Of a DNA stretch of 64,000 nucleotides, positions 54,263 to 64,000 are shown piece after piece; position 1 is the stretch's first letter; every line of letters starts with the position of its first letter. Where the stretch lies: assembly GCA_002682825.1 (NCBI GenBank), contig NOKP01000037.1, positions 248,001-312,000 on the forward strand. The letters run 5' to 3'. The notes under the pieces were generated by a model that searched no databases, had not been told where the DNA came from, and was given only the letters and a program-made list of their open reading frames with translations. The position numbers were made by a program, and so were the translations under genes. Source of the stretch: Neonectria sp. B-13. Taxonomy: Eukaryota > Ascomycota > Sordariomycetes > Hypocreales > Nectriaceae.

Positions 54263-54689
54263 AGTCCTGGTTTGATGAATTTCAGGGCTTCTATTTCATA
54301 CCATGTTTTACATTGTGGTGTAGATAGTAAAAGTTGCCTCGAGTCTGGATCTCACACCAGGAAAGTAAGCATGTGTATCGCAAAGGCAGCTTTCACCTAG
54401 TCAAAATCCTCTTCAATGTGTGGAGTTTTAATACACACATGAGAGAAAAGTTGAAGTAATCAGGTGAAATACCCTACAGAGACCGCCTAGTTCCAACACA
54501 GGAACTCCACGTTCAAAACACAAGTCTAAATGTAATAAGAAGAGATATACACTTCTTTATCCGTATAAACTCTAAGCCTAATCTCTAATTGATTTAAACC
54601 TTTCTTTTCTCTTGTTTCTTTTAGTAATGTGGTCGGATAGATTAAAAATATTTCAGAACAAATAGTAGTCTACACGATACAGCAGGATG
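54263..54689. other. Intergenic
   Basis: About 430 bp between the tRNA and the 3' end of the GH35-type gene; AT-rich toward 54530-54660; no gene. Confidence 0.5.
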
Positions 54690-56436
54690 CTATGCCTCCT
54701 CTATGTAATAGAACTCCACTTCAGCAATCATCGTTTTAGCCGGAATTGTAACACAGATCGGAAAACCGCCGTAGTCAGGATCGTTGTTCGGCATCATAGC
54801 AAACAGCCCCCCTCTCGTCTCATCACCATTCAGAGTCCTCACCGTCCACAGCTCCCCCGGGGAACACCCTTCCGTTGTCTTCTCTTCGAAACGGAGAATT
54901 CCAGTAAATGTCGCGTTTGCGGAGAGAGCGCGAGCTCGCACCTGGAAACCCCATCCTATCAGGAGGAATTTGCCTCCTGTCTGGTGAATCACCATGCCCT
55001 CGGCAGGACCTGGCTTGCCGAACACAAAGCAGCGCTCGATGGTGAGTTCAAAATCCCCGAAGCGGTGGACAGTTGGCTTGGCTGTGTCGGGCGTATTGTC
55101 TGGTACTTCGTCAAAGTAGAACCCTATGCTTGACCCAGGCCGAGTCTGAGCCTCGAGCACAATGTCTGAAACAGAAGACAACAGTCTGTAGGACCTCGTA
55201 AATGCACTCGTCTCTGGATCCAGGGTATCGATACCGAATGGAGACGTGCCAAGCGCGGCAAAAGACCCATATGCCACCCATATTCTTCGAGCTCCGTACG
55301 CATCCCGTCGCTGCTCTGGGATAAAGAGAGGCTGGCCGCGGTGCCTATACTTTGCACACGTGCTTGTGTAGTCGCTGAAGTAGACATCCGGCGAGATGAA
55401 GTCCAGATTCGGCGCAAATCTCTGCCAGATGTCGAGAACGTTGCTCGTAGCACCGCCCGATGGGTAGTCGCCTGGAAGACCTCCGCCACCGACTATGGTG
55501 GGGAAGTCGTTGTCCGAGTCTTCACCGACGTAGTTCATCCAAACATTGGTGAATAGTGGGAGCGGGTATGCATTTTTACCCGCGGCCGCGACGTAATTGA
55601 CATAATTTGCGTAGTGGTATGCCATGAATATTTCATCCGTTTTTGGTCCCTTTCCAAAGACAGCTTCCCAATTTTGGCCTTGGCGGCGGGTAAACTCTTC
55701 CGAGTCGGTGGTGGGCAGGTTGGCTTTCAGATCAGGATGAAGATCGGTCCACTCCGTCGCGAGAAAATTGATCAAGTCCCCTGGAACAGGCTTGGAAAAT
55801 ATCGCGTTGGCTGCAGGAGAAGCGTCTCGTGAATCGCCCAGTAAGCCTGTCTCGTTCTCTACCTGAACCATGATAACTGTTGAATGTGCTTCATCAACAT
55901 GCTTGACGTGATCTATGAGCTTGCCGAAGGCTGTGGCATCTGCTTCTCTAGCATTGGGGTGGAATATGGATAGGACGTCTGCAGTCTGTAAAACACCGCC
56001 TGCCTTGCGAAGCTTTGCTCGAGGGAACCGAGTAGGATTACTCTTAACCCATGTTGGCGTATAAGTAGACATGCCTGAGAGGGATCAGTCGAAATTTCCT
56101 ACTTTGCAATAGACAAGGGATCGAACCATTCTTGAAGGATCCAAACCAGAGTAATATCAAGTGCAGGTTGTGCTTTCGAGCTCCGAGGATGACCTTGTCT
56201 AGTTCGTCAAAGTTAAACTGGCCCTCAACCGGCTCGGTCATTTCCCATGTGACAGAACCAAGGATGGTGTTGAAGTTTGCATCCACAAGACTCTTCCATA
56301 CTGTGTCCATGTGCTCGGCTGATGAGAGCGACGAGTTCTGCAGCTCGCCCGCGAGCATGAGGAAAGGGCGGCCATTTACAGCCAGCTGTTTAGAGGTTGA
56401 GGTCTGAACGAGGTGGGGAATCTGAGAAGGTGGCAT
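54690..56436 (-). CDS. GH35-type beta-galactosidase with DUF5597 C-terminal domain
   Basis: Exon 1 56436-56127, 52 bp intron (GTTCGA...CTCAG), exon 2 56074-54690; 564 residues. The N-terminal TIM barrel has VNGRPFLMLAGELQNSS, NTILGSVTWEMTEPVEG and, across the splice, FGSFKNGMSTYTPTWVK. The acid/base Glu is in MVQVENETGLLG. PEQRRDAYGARR lies at the position of the nucleophile strand. The C-terminal part (ETRGGLFAMMPNNDPDYGG) fits DUF5597, found fused to GH35-like barrels. No signal peptide is evident, so an intracellular enzyme is likely, perhaps acting on galactose-capped pectin side-chain oligomers. The GH93 gene lies 0.6 kb upstream in the same orientation. Confidence 0.88.
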
Positions 56437-57079
56437 CGTGAGAGAATGATCGCTGGGGGGAGTACGGATACAGGCCGTGTTAATGGATGAAAATGGAGAA
56501 GGAAGAAAGGAGTAATGGATGAGTGTAGAGTTAAAGAGAAACCAGCTGATGGCTGTTCTATATCTTCGGCTTGATCCTTCGATCCCGGCCCGGCACTCAG
56601 ATCATCCATAAACCCAGTCCCACCCACCATCAGCGAGCTCGGGTTTGAAGGCACATAACTGGCCGATTTTCCGCCGCTACTGTACGATGAACTGTCCCTA
56701 GTCATCTCCACATGTTACTGCGAGAGCACCAAATAGGACAGTGGACTACGTCACTAGCCTACCACTCAGTCTATTTCAGCTCCGATTTATCGTTGATGAG
56801 TGTGCTCGAAAAGCCAAATATTACCCCCGGCGGAACATGATTCCTCGTTACTATCAAAGAAAGCTGCGGGGCTGCGATGCGTGCATGTCCATCGCTTATC
56901 CAGAATGCCATCAGGGGGTGGGTGAAGTAATGCCCTTGATTTTGATCAAAGCTAGGTTGAATAATGACTAGATACGAGCAAGCTATCGGATCATCGCGAA
57001 GTCCACATCTGCTCAGACTGTAAAGCTGACAAGGCAGGTTTGTCACGGACTTGTCAATCAATGACTCTCCAAATCCTAC
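56437..57079. promoter_or_regulatory. Intergenic, promoter of the GH35-type gene
   Basis: 643 bp between two minus-strand glycosidase genes. It holds the promoter of the GH35-type gene and the 3' flank of GH93. Short frames only. Confidence 0.45.
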
Positions 57080-58243
57080 TTAGGTGGGAACATCCACAAC
57101 ACCAACCACAACATAGTTGTCCGCATCGGCTCTCATATTCCCAGCATTCGTCATCATCAGCTTCTTCTTGCCCTTGACATTGATGATTTTCAAGGCGCGC
57201 GAGTGCGCCGACCACTGGCCCACCTGCACCATCTTCCATCCGTCAGGCTTGGCTGTATCCTCATTGATAAATACCTCCTCCCGCCCTGAGCCATTCATGA
57301 TAATCAACCCTGAGCCGTCGTTCCGCTTTGGATGAGGGGTCCAGATCACGTACGGGGATGAGCCTGGTCCGACGTTGGTGGTGTTGGAGAGAATCGGGTG
57401 CTCTTGCGCTCGACCGAATGCGTAAGGCGAAGAAGCGACTTTGTAATAGGTTGGACATCCGGGCAGGCCGCAAACCTCGTATGTCATGATGTACTTGTTC
57501 GTAGACTTGATGTGCGCAACAGTAGCCATTCCCGGGCGGTCTTCATAAGTCGAGTGTGCAACGTCATCGACTGGTTTGGACCAATTTTTGAGATCCTTCG
57601 TGACAAGATGGGCAAGCTTCTGGGCGTGCTTGGGATCTCGCTGGTCGGAAAAGTAGCAGATTAGCTTATCCTCGTGGATCAAGAGAAAAGGCTCCCAGAC
57701 GGCTTTGTCGCCATTCGTGACAGTTTCAGGCCCCGGCGCATAGACGACATGGCTAGCAAACTGCCAAGTCTCGCCGCCATCAACGCTGGTGTACATGTCA
57801 AGCCAAGCCTCGCTCAAGTCCGCCGGAAGCGACATGCCGGAGAGGATGATGGTCCCGGCCTTGTACTCGCCCAGGTCCTGGGGCAGGGTGAAGAAGTGAG
57901 GTTGATAGCGCAAGCCCCAGCCATTGACCTGGTCCGTGACGTTGACAAAGTCGAACCAGGTCGCGCCGCCGTCGACGGACTTCCAGATGGGGAAGTGGGC
58001 CAGTGGCGGCTCGGGGGCGTAGTCTTCCCAGGTGACAAGGAGGGAGTCGTCGGGTAGCTGCACGGAGCGGCCGTAGATGGTCTTCCAGCTGGTGTAATCG
58101 CTGCGAGGCTTGAAGACTACGTTGTTGGTAAAATCGCTGAAGGGCACGGGTGCTCTTTTGAGGAGAGATGGATTATCTGCTGCTTGAACATGGGCTGTTA
58201 GCAGGCCACATGCAAGCGATGACAGCAGTTGCGCCAGCTTCAT
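57080..58243 (-). CDS. Secreted GH93 exo-1,5-alpha-L-arabinanase
   Basis: A single exon, 387 residues from ATG 58243. An in-frame codon at 58303 was rejected because the later start gives a clean signal peptide, MKLAQLLSSLACGLLTAHVQA. The body is a six-bladed propeller with sialidase-like Asp boxes (SVDGGATWF, SVDGGETWQ), and RSVQLPDDSLLVTWEDY and GPGSSPYVIWTPHP typical of Fusarium-type GH93. The enzyme releases arabinobiose from the non-reducing end of linear arabinan, a pectin side chain. Flanked by the GH35-type gene and, upstream on the same strand, a zinc-cluster regulator. Family call is strong. Confidence 0.9.
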   Translation of the reverse strand: MKLAQLLSSLACGLLTAHVQAADNPSLLKRAPVPFSDFTNNVVFKPRSDYTSWKTIYGRSVQLPDDSLLVTWEDYAPEPPLAHFPIWKSVDGGATWFDFVNVTDQVNGWGLRYQPHFFTLPQDLGEYKAGTIILSGMSLPADLSEAWLDMYTSVDGGETWQFASHVVYAPGPETVTNGDKAVWEPFLLIHEDKLICYFSDQRDPKHAQKLAHLVTKDLKNWSKPVDDVAHSTYEDRPGMATVAHIKSTNKYIMTYEVCGLPGCPTYYKVASSPYAFGRAQEHPILSNTTNVGPGSSPYVIWTPHPKRNDGSGLIIMNGSGREEVFINEDTAKPDGWKMVQVGQWSAHSRALKIINVKGKKKLMMTNAGNMRADADNYVVVGVVDVPT

Positions 58244-58880
58244 GTTGAGTTTGTTGTAGGAGAAGATCAGAAAGCTCAAGTTCTCGGAGGATGGATGAGA
58301 CAAGGCAGCTATTGAGCATCAAGACATCGGCCGACATTTATAGTTGCAATGAGGAACGGCAACATGAGCTCGTGATCTTAGAGCTTGGGCCGAGGGATCT
58401 TTGCAATAGCACAGCAAGCTCGCATTCTTCCCGACTATATCTTTGGTCCAACTCTCCAACCTAGACCACCCTTTGGTTTTCGTGGACCCGGGAATGTCGA
58501 TTGGAGCGGCAGTGCACTCCATGGTGCTATTCTCCACCCCATCATCTGGGGATGCCTGCTTGGACGGTCTCATCCGCGGGGAAATAAACCTAGGGGTTAC
58601 ATCGCGGGCCGCAAGGGAATCAGAAGCCTGGGTATGTGATGCCGCCGGAGTAAGAGCCAATAATATCACGGCATTCCCGTTCCCTGCAACGTCTTCCCCG
58701 CAAATCTCCCCACTTGTTGGCATGGCATGGTGGCGAGACAAGAGTGGAATGCGGAGATGGTTCGAGGTTAGTTCTTGTCACGACAGTTCCGTGCGACCGT
58801 AGTCCTACTGAGTGGTTCTCTTAAAGTGCTATGCTCTGTTCTGAACCTCGACCAATCTGATGCTTAACGGCCTTGGATAG
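58244..58880. promoter_or_regulatory. Promoter region of the GH93 gene
   Basis: 637 bp between the regulator's 3' end and the GH93 start. Plus-strand frames across 58385-58802 have no signature. No clear CGG dyad. Confidence 0.4.
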
Positions 58881-60584
58881 CTAGATGGTAGCTTCTGGCA
58901 CGTTGCCCCAGACGCGTGGACTTGACACTTCAAAGTTGGTGTACCGTCCTTGTTGAGTGAGCTCCTGAGCCATCGTGAACAAGCTATCAGATTCTATTTC
59001 GATACCCAAAGGCAGTGTTTGGATTTCCTTTTCTTCCAGAGGTAGAGAGTGCTCAATCAAAAATCGCACCATCCATCCGTCCAGCCGGTGTGTCTGATGT
59101 TCCACCGATAACAGACAGATATTCTGAAACGTCACAAGGCGCTGAATCTGTACATGATCAGCATGAAAGCCTCCGACAAGACTACCTGACCATACCATAG
59201 AGGTTATGTTTGGCCAATATTGCCCAAGCTCAATGAGGGCTTCGAAGTTGGCATTTAGCTCCTGGCGCGCGGATTGAAGCTCGTTTTCGTCGCCAAAGAG
59301 AAGTGTGTGGAGGAGAACAGAAGATGAAACCACAGCCATGTGACCAACCGTAGGGTAAACTGCCTCGCAACCGGTCTCTCCACGAGCCAGGCGCAGGAGA
59401 CTGCTGTATGCAGAGGCATGATATTTGCAACGCACGATACACCATCTCCTCAGCTCTGTAACCGCGCGTTGATCCTCGAGAAACCGAAAGTAGAGGAGAG
59501 TTGAGTAGTGGTGGTAGCCTAGGTGCAGGGCAACGAACGCTCCTCCGGTCCCCTTTGCCTGGTGGAAGCGAAGGTTCTGCTCTGTCATCTTGGATTCCGC
59601 GGGGAGCATCATCTCCCAAAGCTCAAGTTGCTGTGAGATATGTCTGACTTCACGGTCCAGCTCATCACTGTCCGCGTCCCCTAGTGCGCTGCGGCGGTTG
59701 AGGTCTTGGATGGGGCCGAAGTGCTGGACAAGTGATATCATGTGCGCCCATAGTCCAGGCTTCCAGACTCCTCCGAGACTCTCTTGGTCTGGTGACAAAG
59801 AGTGAAATATGCTCTCGTCCATGGGCAAGTCAACGATTTCTCCGATGTCCTTGATCTGACGAGGCAACCCTATTCCCGACGAGCACCAGCGATCGGCCAT
59901 GAACAAGGTCCACCATACTCTTTTGCTCACTTCGCACATGACCACAGAGCCAGCAGTGGCCGATATGTTCAGGCCCATTATCTGAGCCATGCTGTTGGCG
60001 ATGCCTGCCCACTGTTAGAAACGAGCTACAAGCAATTGCTGCGAGAACTACTTGCGGAAGTAGAGAGCCTCGGATGTAGGGTTTGAGTGGCATCCGCAGA
60101 GATTGGCAATGAGAATGCACGTCTGAATGTTTTCGAGACAGATATTCTCCAAGTCGGCTTGAAGCAGGCGCTTGGATTCCAGCATCAGCGGCAAATCCAG
60201 CGATCGAGTGCTGTCATCTGATGAGAACCTGCATCCCATACTGCAGATGCTTAGCAGCAGAGCCCTACTCAGAGTCCCACCGCGAACTTGTTGTCTCAGA
60301 GTGGGAGGGTGGAAGAGACTGTGGGGCCGGTCATGGATCTTGATCAGGTAATGCTCGACGAGCTCCTGGATGAGGCCAGCCGAAAGATCAGCCCTTGATT
60401 CTACTCTGGTCTCTGAGCTTGGCTGCCTTGGAAGTAGGGTTGTCGGCTGGGGATTGCGGGTTCGTAGACGGCCACCACACTGAAGCTGTTTCTTCTGACA
60501 TGGAACGCAGGGCTTGTCCAGGCCTTGGCGGGTGCATCTACGCTTGGTCTCCCGGCATTGCCGACACGCCGTTGGCTGCTTCAT
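58881..60584 (-). CDS. Zn2Cys6 transcription factor with fungal-specific domain
   Basis: Exon 1 60584-60056, 51 bp GC-AG intron (GCAAGT...GGCAG, 60055-60005), exon 2 60004-58881; 550 residues. Only this splice gives the family motif SEALYFRIANSMAQIMGL; the nearby GT donor shifts frame. ATG 60584 precedes the zinc cluster ACRQCRETKRRC...CVPCQKKQLQC directly; an earlier in-frame GTG is not a start. The middle-homology region follows (HPPTLRQQVRGG, SKRVWWTLFMADRW, GIGLPRQI). Nuclear DNA-binding regulator. Its place beside GH93 and GH35-type genes suggests it controls pectin side-chain use, by inference only. Shares a 378 bp divergent region with the F-box gene. Confidence 0.88.
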
Positions 60585-60962
60585 CCTGAGTAGCGAGTCG
60601 CGCTGGCGGGAGATAAAATGAAGCCCCGCCACAAGATACCGGTAGCACTACGTGGGGCCTCGAGTCAGATGAATTGGGGTTCAAGGGGGGGTATTATATA
60701 CCGGGAATGGACTTCTCTGAATGGTTGTTATGCCGGCCGATTGGTTTTGCTTCTGACCAAAGTAGACTACAATGTTCAAGGAAAAACTTAGGTTCCGAAA
60801 GACGCCGCCGCTTCTCTGCTGCCTAAAATCCTGGCCCCATCTGACATGATCCCTACTTAGGATGCATCATCGAAAGGACCGTGAACTTTCGATCCAACTC
60901 TTCCATTTCTTCAACTCGACACCTCAAAGCCGCTCGCATCACCACTTTCGCGCGGACCCCAA
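60585..60962. promoter_or_regulatory. Divergent promoter, regulator and F-box gene
   Basis: 378 bp between two divergent ATGs. CGG and CCG triplets occur but no well-formed dyad. CT-rich leader before 60963. Confidence 0.4.
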
Positions 60963-62393
60963 ATGCCGCAGGCCAGCCTTGAGACATTTCCCAATGAACT
61001 CCTCGTCCACATCACCAAGCTCCTGAGCTACCACGATCTCACTCAATTCGGTCGCACCTGCAAGCGCCTCAACACGATTGTGGAACCTCGCATATGGACC
61101 AGTATCGAGTTTCACAATGTTGGTTACCATGAGTCGTCAGCAGAACTCAACCATCCTCCACCATTCGTACCCGCAACACAGCGGGCCTACCACTCGACAA
61201 CAGGAGGAGGACGCCGCGAAGTTCAACGGAGAAAGGCAGCGAAGCTGGTAAACATGTTGCAGGAGTACCATGCAATGAATCGCAACCGGCTACAAGAGCT
61301 CTGCTCGCGCGTCAAGCACCTGTGTACCGGGGTTGAGTGCACGTGGGGACGCGGTGGCGACATTCTAGTTTGGTATCTTCTACCCTACTTTACCAATCTC
61401 GAGACATTGGAGCTACATGGTGATCACGTCCATGACCAGTCCTGCGAGCCGGCTATGGAGGAGATAGTAAGCGCTCCTCTACCGCGCCTCCGCTTCGCCA
61501 AGCTCTTCGCCTATATCCCCCGCGAAGTTGCTCAGTGGGTCATGAAATCGGGGCCCACGCTCGAGCGATTGGAGATCGGCTTGTTAGATAGGCCGATATC
61601 GACGACTCTCTCCGGCAACCCCTACTTCAAGCCCTTGGCTGAAGAAAAGCTGGATCATGATTCGGACAGCGACTCGGATGACGGATCAGACCACGGCAAC
61701 TCGGATGACGGATCAGACTACAGCGACTCGGATGACGGAGCAGACTACGGCAGTTTGGACGGCGAAGCTGTGATTCCACGGCCTCTAGGGGGCTTGCTGC
61801 CCGATGATTTCGAGCCACATTTGCCAAGATTGAAGGTCATCTACCTACTTTCGACAGCAGATTCCCCCAGCGAGCATGGCTTTACCGAATATACCTGGTC
61901 CAGTCGCGCCCAGAAAGCCTCCTTTTCTGATTGGCGCCGCTTGCTTCTAGCTTCCAGTGAGACTCTGGAGACATTGGTGCTGGAACAGCGACCTGGGGCC
62001 GACTACATCGAGGGAGATGGAATGAGCGAGCAAGAGTATCTTAGGCAGAACCAGGATGGCAGTATCAACAGGGCAATAGTTCGCTTGATTGGGAAGCTTC
62101 TGGCCGACAAAGACGCTTTCCCTGCGCTCAAACGCGTTTACCTCTACGGATTCGCTGTCGGCGAGAATTCCAAGCGGCGACCAAGCGATACGGCCCATGG
62201 CGGCCGATTGATGCTGGATCTGGAGCGTCGTGGCGTGCGGTGCGAAGCAAGACTCGGCAAATGGTGTTTCTTTGATAGTGACCCAGGATACGTCTTTTGG
62301 TGCAGGTGGGATGGTGACGATGGAGAACAAGATGAGAACGAAGATGAAGATGACGAGATAGATAGATGGGATACCTTGTTGGCTCAAGTGTGA
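60963..62393 (+). CDS. F-box protein with acidic repeat insert
   Basis: A single exon, 476 residues. The F-box is LETFPNELLVHITKLLSYHDLTQFGRTCKRLNTIVEPRIW split here as FPNELLVHITKLL and CKRLNTIVEPRIW (residues 8-45). It should bind Skp1 and recruit a substrate to an SCF ubiquitin ligase. LRR-like stretches follow (LETLELHGDHV, PLPRLRFAKLFAYIP, LERLEIGLLD, RLKVIYLLS). An Asp/Ser/Gly-rich insert (DSDSDDGSDHGNSDDGSD) near residues 225-265 is encoded by 27 bp repeats, and the C-terminus is again acidic. Substrate unknown. Confidence 0.87.
   Translation: MPQASLETFPNELLVHITKLLSYHDLTQFGRTCKRLNTIVEPRIWTSIEFHNVGYHESSAELNHPPPFVPATQRAYHSTTGGGRREVQRRKAAKLVNMLQEYHAMNRNRLQELCSRVKHLCTGVECTWGRGGDILVWYLLPYFTNLETLELHGDHVHDQSCEPAMEEIVSAPLPRLRFAKLFAYIPREVAQWVMKSGPTLERLEIGLLDRPISTTLSGNPYFKPLAEEKLDHDSDSDSDDGSDHGNSDDGSDYSDSDDGADYGSLDGEAVIPRPLGGLLPDDFEPHLPRLKVIYLLSTADSPSEHGFTEYTWSSRAQKASFSDWRRLLLASSETLETLVLEQRPGADYIEGDGMSEQEYLRQNQDGSINRAIVRLIGKLLADKDAFPALKRVYLYGFAVGENSKRRPSDTAHGGRLMLDLERRGVRCEARLGKWCFFDSDPGYVFWCRWDGDDGEQDENEDEDDEIDRWDTLLAQV
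61673..61753 (+). repeat. Three 27 bp in-frame repeats in the F-box gene
   Basis: CTCGGATGACGGATCAGAC-type units start at 61673, 61700 and 61727 and encode the SDDGSDYS-like acidic linker. They differ at a few sites. Confidence 0.8.
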
Positions 62394-63261
62394 ATGAAAT
62401 GTCCACTCCAGAACTATAAATGACGTCGGTGAAAGAAAAGACTACTGCGACATTGCATGCCGGATGAAATTTTCAAGTATAACAGCTATATAGGCGTTTC
62501 AAAAGTATTACACGACGGCAAGGAACAAGTCTTGCAGATATCAATCAATATCGCAGGTGAGGCTGGATAGTTCATAATGCCATTTGTCAAGCGAGCTCCG
62601 CCGGAAAGGGCCTGCAGCGCGTAATCCGGCATAGCATTCTGCTTTCGTGTGCGCTAAATGATAGAAGTTTCTATTGTTTCTCGCAGCTACAACAGCGCAC
62701 TTGGCCTTCAGACCTTTGTGGTTAATGCAATCAACACTCGTCCACCTCAGGATGTAGTACAGTGAGAAGCGATTGAAGGGCCTCATTGAAACTCGCTGGA
62801 TGGTCACTGCACCTAGAGCGGGACCTATTCACCAACACGCACCACGGATACCGCAACAAGTCGAGTGTCACCAACCGAGTCCTTAGTTCTCAAAGAATCA
62901 GGAAATCACTCCGTCGATTTCACATCACCATTAAGTACGATGATATCATTCCATGTCTGGAGTGAGTTGAGAGCTGGCAATAATTAACCAGAAGTAGTGG
63001 TGATGAAACATATGCACTCATGAATCACCGCAGATATAACCCATTCCACTTCAACCAACTGACTTGCATCGAGCTGATTCCATGCTCGCGTGCGTAGCCG
63101 AGTTCATACTCTCCAGTGAATAGCTTACAACTTTCCAATAGCTCTCACTATTTATCAACGATAGACAAATTATACCATGTCGATCAATCTAAGCATAAAC
63201 ACTACCGGAGCCACCTCAGCTCCAGCAAAACAATCGCTCAATCTCCACCAACCAATCCATC
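62394..63261. other. Intergenic
   Basis: 868 bp between two plus-strand genes; a minus-strand 88-codon frame (62541-62807) has no signature. The 150 bp before 63262 are AT-rich, leader-like. Confidence 0.45.
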
Positions 63262-63780
63262 ATGGATTCCTCCAAGTCTACAAACGCTGCATCAAGCCAA
63301 AAATATGAAAATGACACTACCAAAGCGGCAGCTGCCCTCATTGCGCAACAGACGCTAGAGTTAATGGGAGGATCTTCTACCCAAGGCTCGAGCTCTACCG
63401 CGCCAAATATTACGACCGCCTACCAATCTCAGGATCTTGTGACAGACTTATCTACAGCTAAGAAGTGCGCAAGATGCGGCAACCCTACTGCTGGAACCTA
63501 TATATGCGAGGATTGCAGGCCAACAATACTTGGACGGCGCAAAAATAAATATGACGATCTGAAGAAACAAGGAATATGTGTAAGATGTGGCAAGAGACCC
63601 ACCATCGAAGCAAAGGCAAAGTGCCAAGAATGTTTGGACAAGTCCAAAGATCAATATAATAAGTTGAAGGGGAGAGGATTATGCATTGCCTGCAATAAAA
63701 ATGCTGCAGAAATGGGGCTGGTCAGATGCAATGCTTGTAGGGACAAAACCAAGCAAAGAAGGGACGATGAGAAATCATGA
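63262..63780 (+). CDS. Small protein with three CxxC-CxxC zinc-ribbon-like modules
   Basis: A single exon, 172 residues, ATG in CATCATGG context. The N-terminal 65 residues are Ser/Thr/Ala-rich and probably disordered. Then come three similar modules: CARCGNPTAGTYICEDC, CVRCGKRPTIEAKAKCQEC and CIACNKNAAEMGLVRCNAC. They are separated by Lys-rich linkers (RRKNKYDDLKKQG, KSKDQYNKLKGRG) and followed by a basic tail. Each module has two CxxC pairs 11-13 residues apart, as expected of one bound zinc. The basic linkers suggest nucleic-acid binding. I know similar uncharacterised fungal proteins but no function. Equal spacing points to origin by internal duplication. Confidence 0.75.
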   Translation: MDSSKSTNAASSQKYENDTTKAAAALIAQQTLELMGGSSTQGSSSTAPNITTAYQSQDLVTDLSTAKKCARCGNPTAGTYICEDCRPTILGRRKNKYDDLKKQGICVRCGKRPTIEAKAKCQECLDKSKDQYNKLKGRGLCIACNKNAAEMGLVRCNACRDKTKQRRDDEKS

Positions 63781-64000
63781 GGGCGTTTATATAGTCGCAT
63801 TACTCATTAGTCTTTACAATCTCTAGTAGTAGAACAGGTCTATAAATCAATGGAGAAACCGTCAACACACCAATCGCCAAACAGCTGATGATACTTAATT
63901 AACGTGTGGTGATACTTCCGGTGGCCTATCTCTTTGCTGTCATCTCTAAAGATTCTCTTAAGGAGGTAGAGCTGGAACCTGCTCCTAATCACTTCGTGAT
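63781..64000. other. 3' flank to window edge
   Basis: 220 bp; nothing recognisable. Confidence 0.5.

Noticed and set aside
54038..54400. 120-codon plus-strand frame containing GLEPGTFSVLTRCHNQLDHG
   Set aside because: This familiar-looking peptide is the antisense translation of the tRNA-Val gene, a common false protein in databases.

Overview
The window is nuclear DNA of a filamentous ascomycete (Pezizomycotina), most likely a Sordariomycete close to Fusarium and other Nectriaceae. The reasons are short 50-90 bp GT-AG introns with CTAAC/CTGAC-type branch sites, Zn2Cys6, bZIP-DUF3425 and fungal STAND-type proteins, a secreted ribonuclease very like RNase F1, a GH93 exo-arabinanase, and stop codons of the CpA-to-TpA kind left by repeat-induced point mutation (RIP). 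I rebuilt gene models by hand; exon boundaries are given and each model joins in frame.

Layout. 1-3.5 kb: a decayed coding fragment, then a STAND-N-terminal/ankyrin protein. 4.4-9 kb: two tandem alpha-glucoside-type sugar/H+ symporters on the minus strand, with CGG-N-CCG palindromes in the promoter of one and a near-match upstream of the other, followed by a frameshifted fungal transcription-factor relic. 10.6-15.4 kb: a divergent pair of coiled-coil/membrane-segment genes. The minus-strand member is wrecked by TAG stops; the plus-strand member is an intact 11-exon, 804-residue protein with a hydrophobic block inside long helices, reminiscent of alpha-helical pore-forming proteins. 16-24 kb: a small WSC-domain secreted protein, a 733-residue fungal orphan and a Flc/TRP-like membrane protein. 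26.6-31.4 kb: a 1551-residue multi-spanning membrane protein with about 15 ankyrin repeats, some duplicated exactly at DNA level.

33-41.6 kb: a 5'-truncated beta-helix enzyme, a secreted epoxide-hydrolase/dehalogenase-like enzyme, an RNase F1 homologue, a DUF3632-like protein and a dipeptidyl-peptidase III pseudogene. 42.4-48 kb: an intact NB-ARC/TPR STAND (NLR-like) receptor and a bZIP-DUF3425 regulator. 49.3-60.6 kb: a pectin/arabinan catabolic neighbourhood with a pectin methylesterase (CE8), a broken GH28 polygalacturonase, a GH35-type beta-galactosidase, a GH93 exo-arabinanase and a Zn2Cys6 regulator, interrupted by an F-box-like gene and a tRNA-Val(AAC). 61-64 kb: an F-box protein with an acidic repeat and a small protein with three CxxC-CxxC modules.

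Two themes stand out. One is a set of self/non-self or defence-type proteins: two ankyrin proteins, an NLR, and a pore-former-like pair with one dead member. The other is plant-polysaccharide use: alpha-glucoside permeases and the pectin/arabinan enzymes with their own regulator. The density of pseudogenes, several with RIP-type stops, marks this as an accessory, fast-turnover region.
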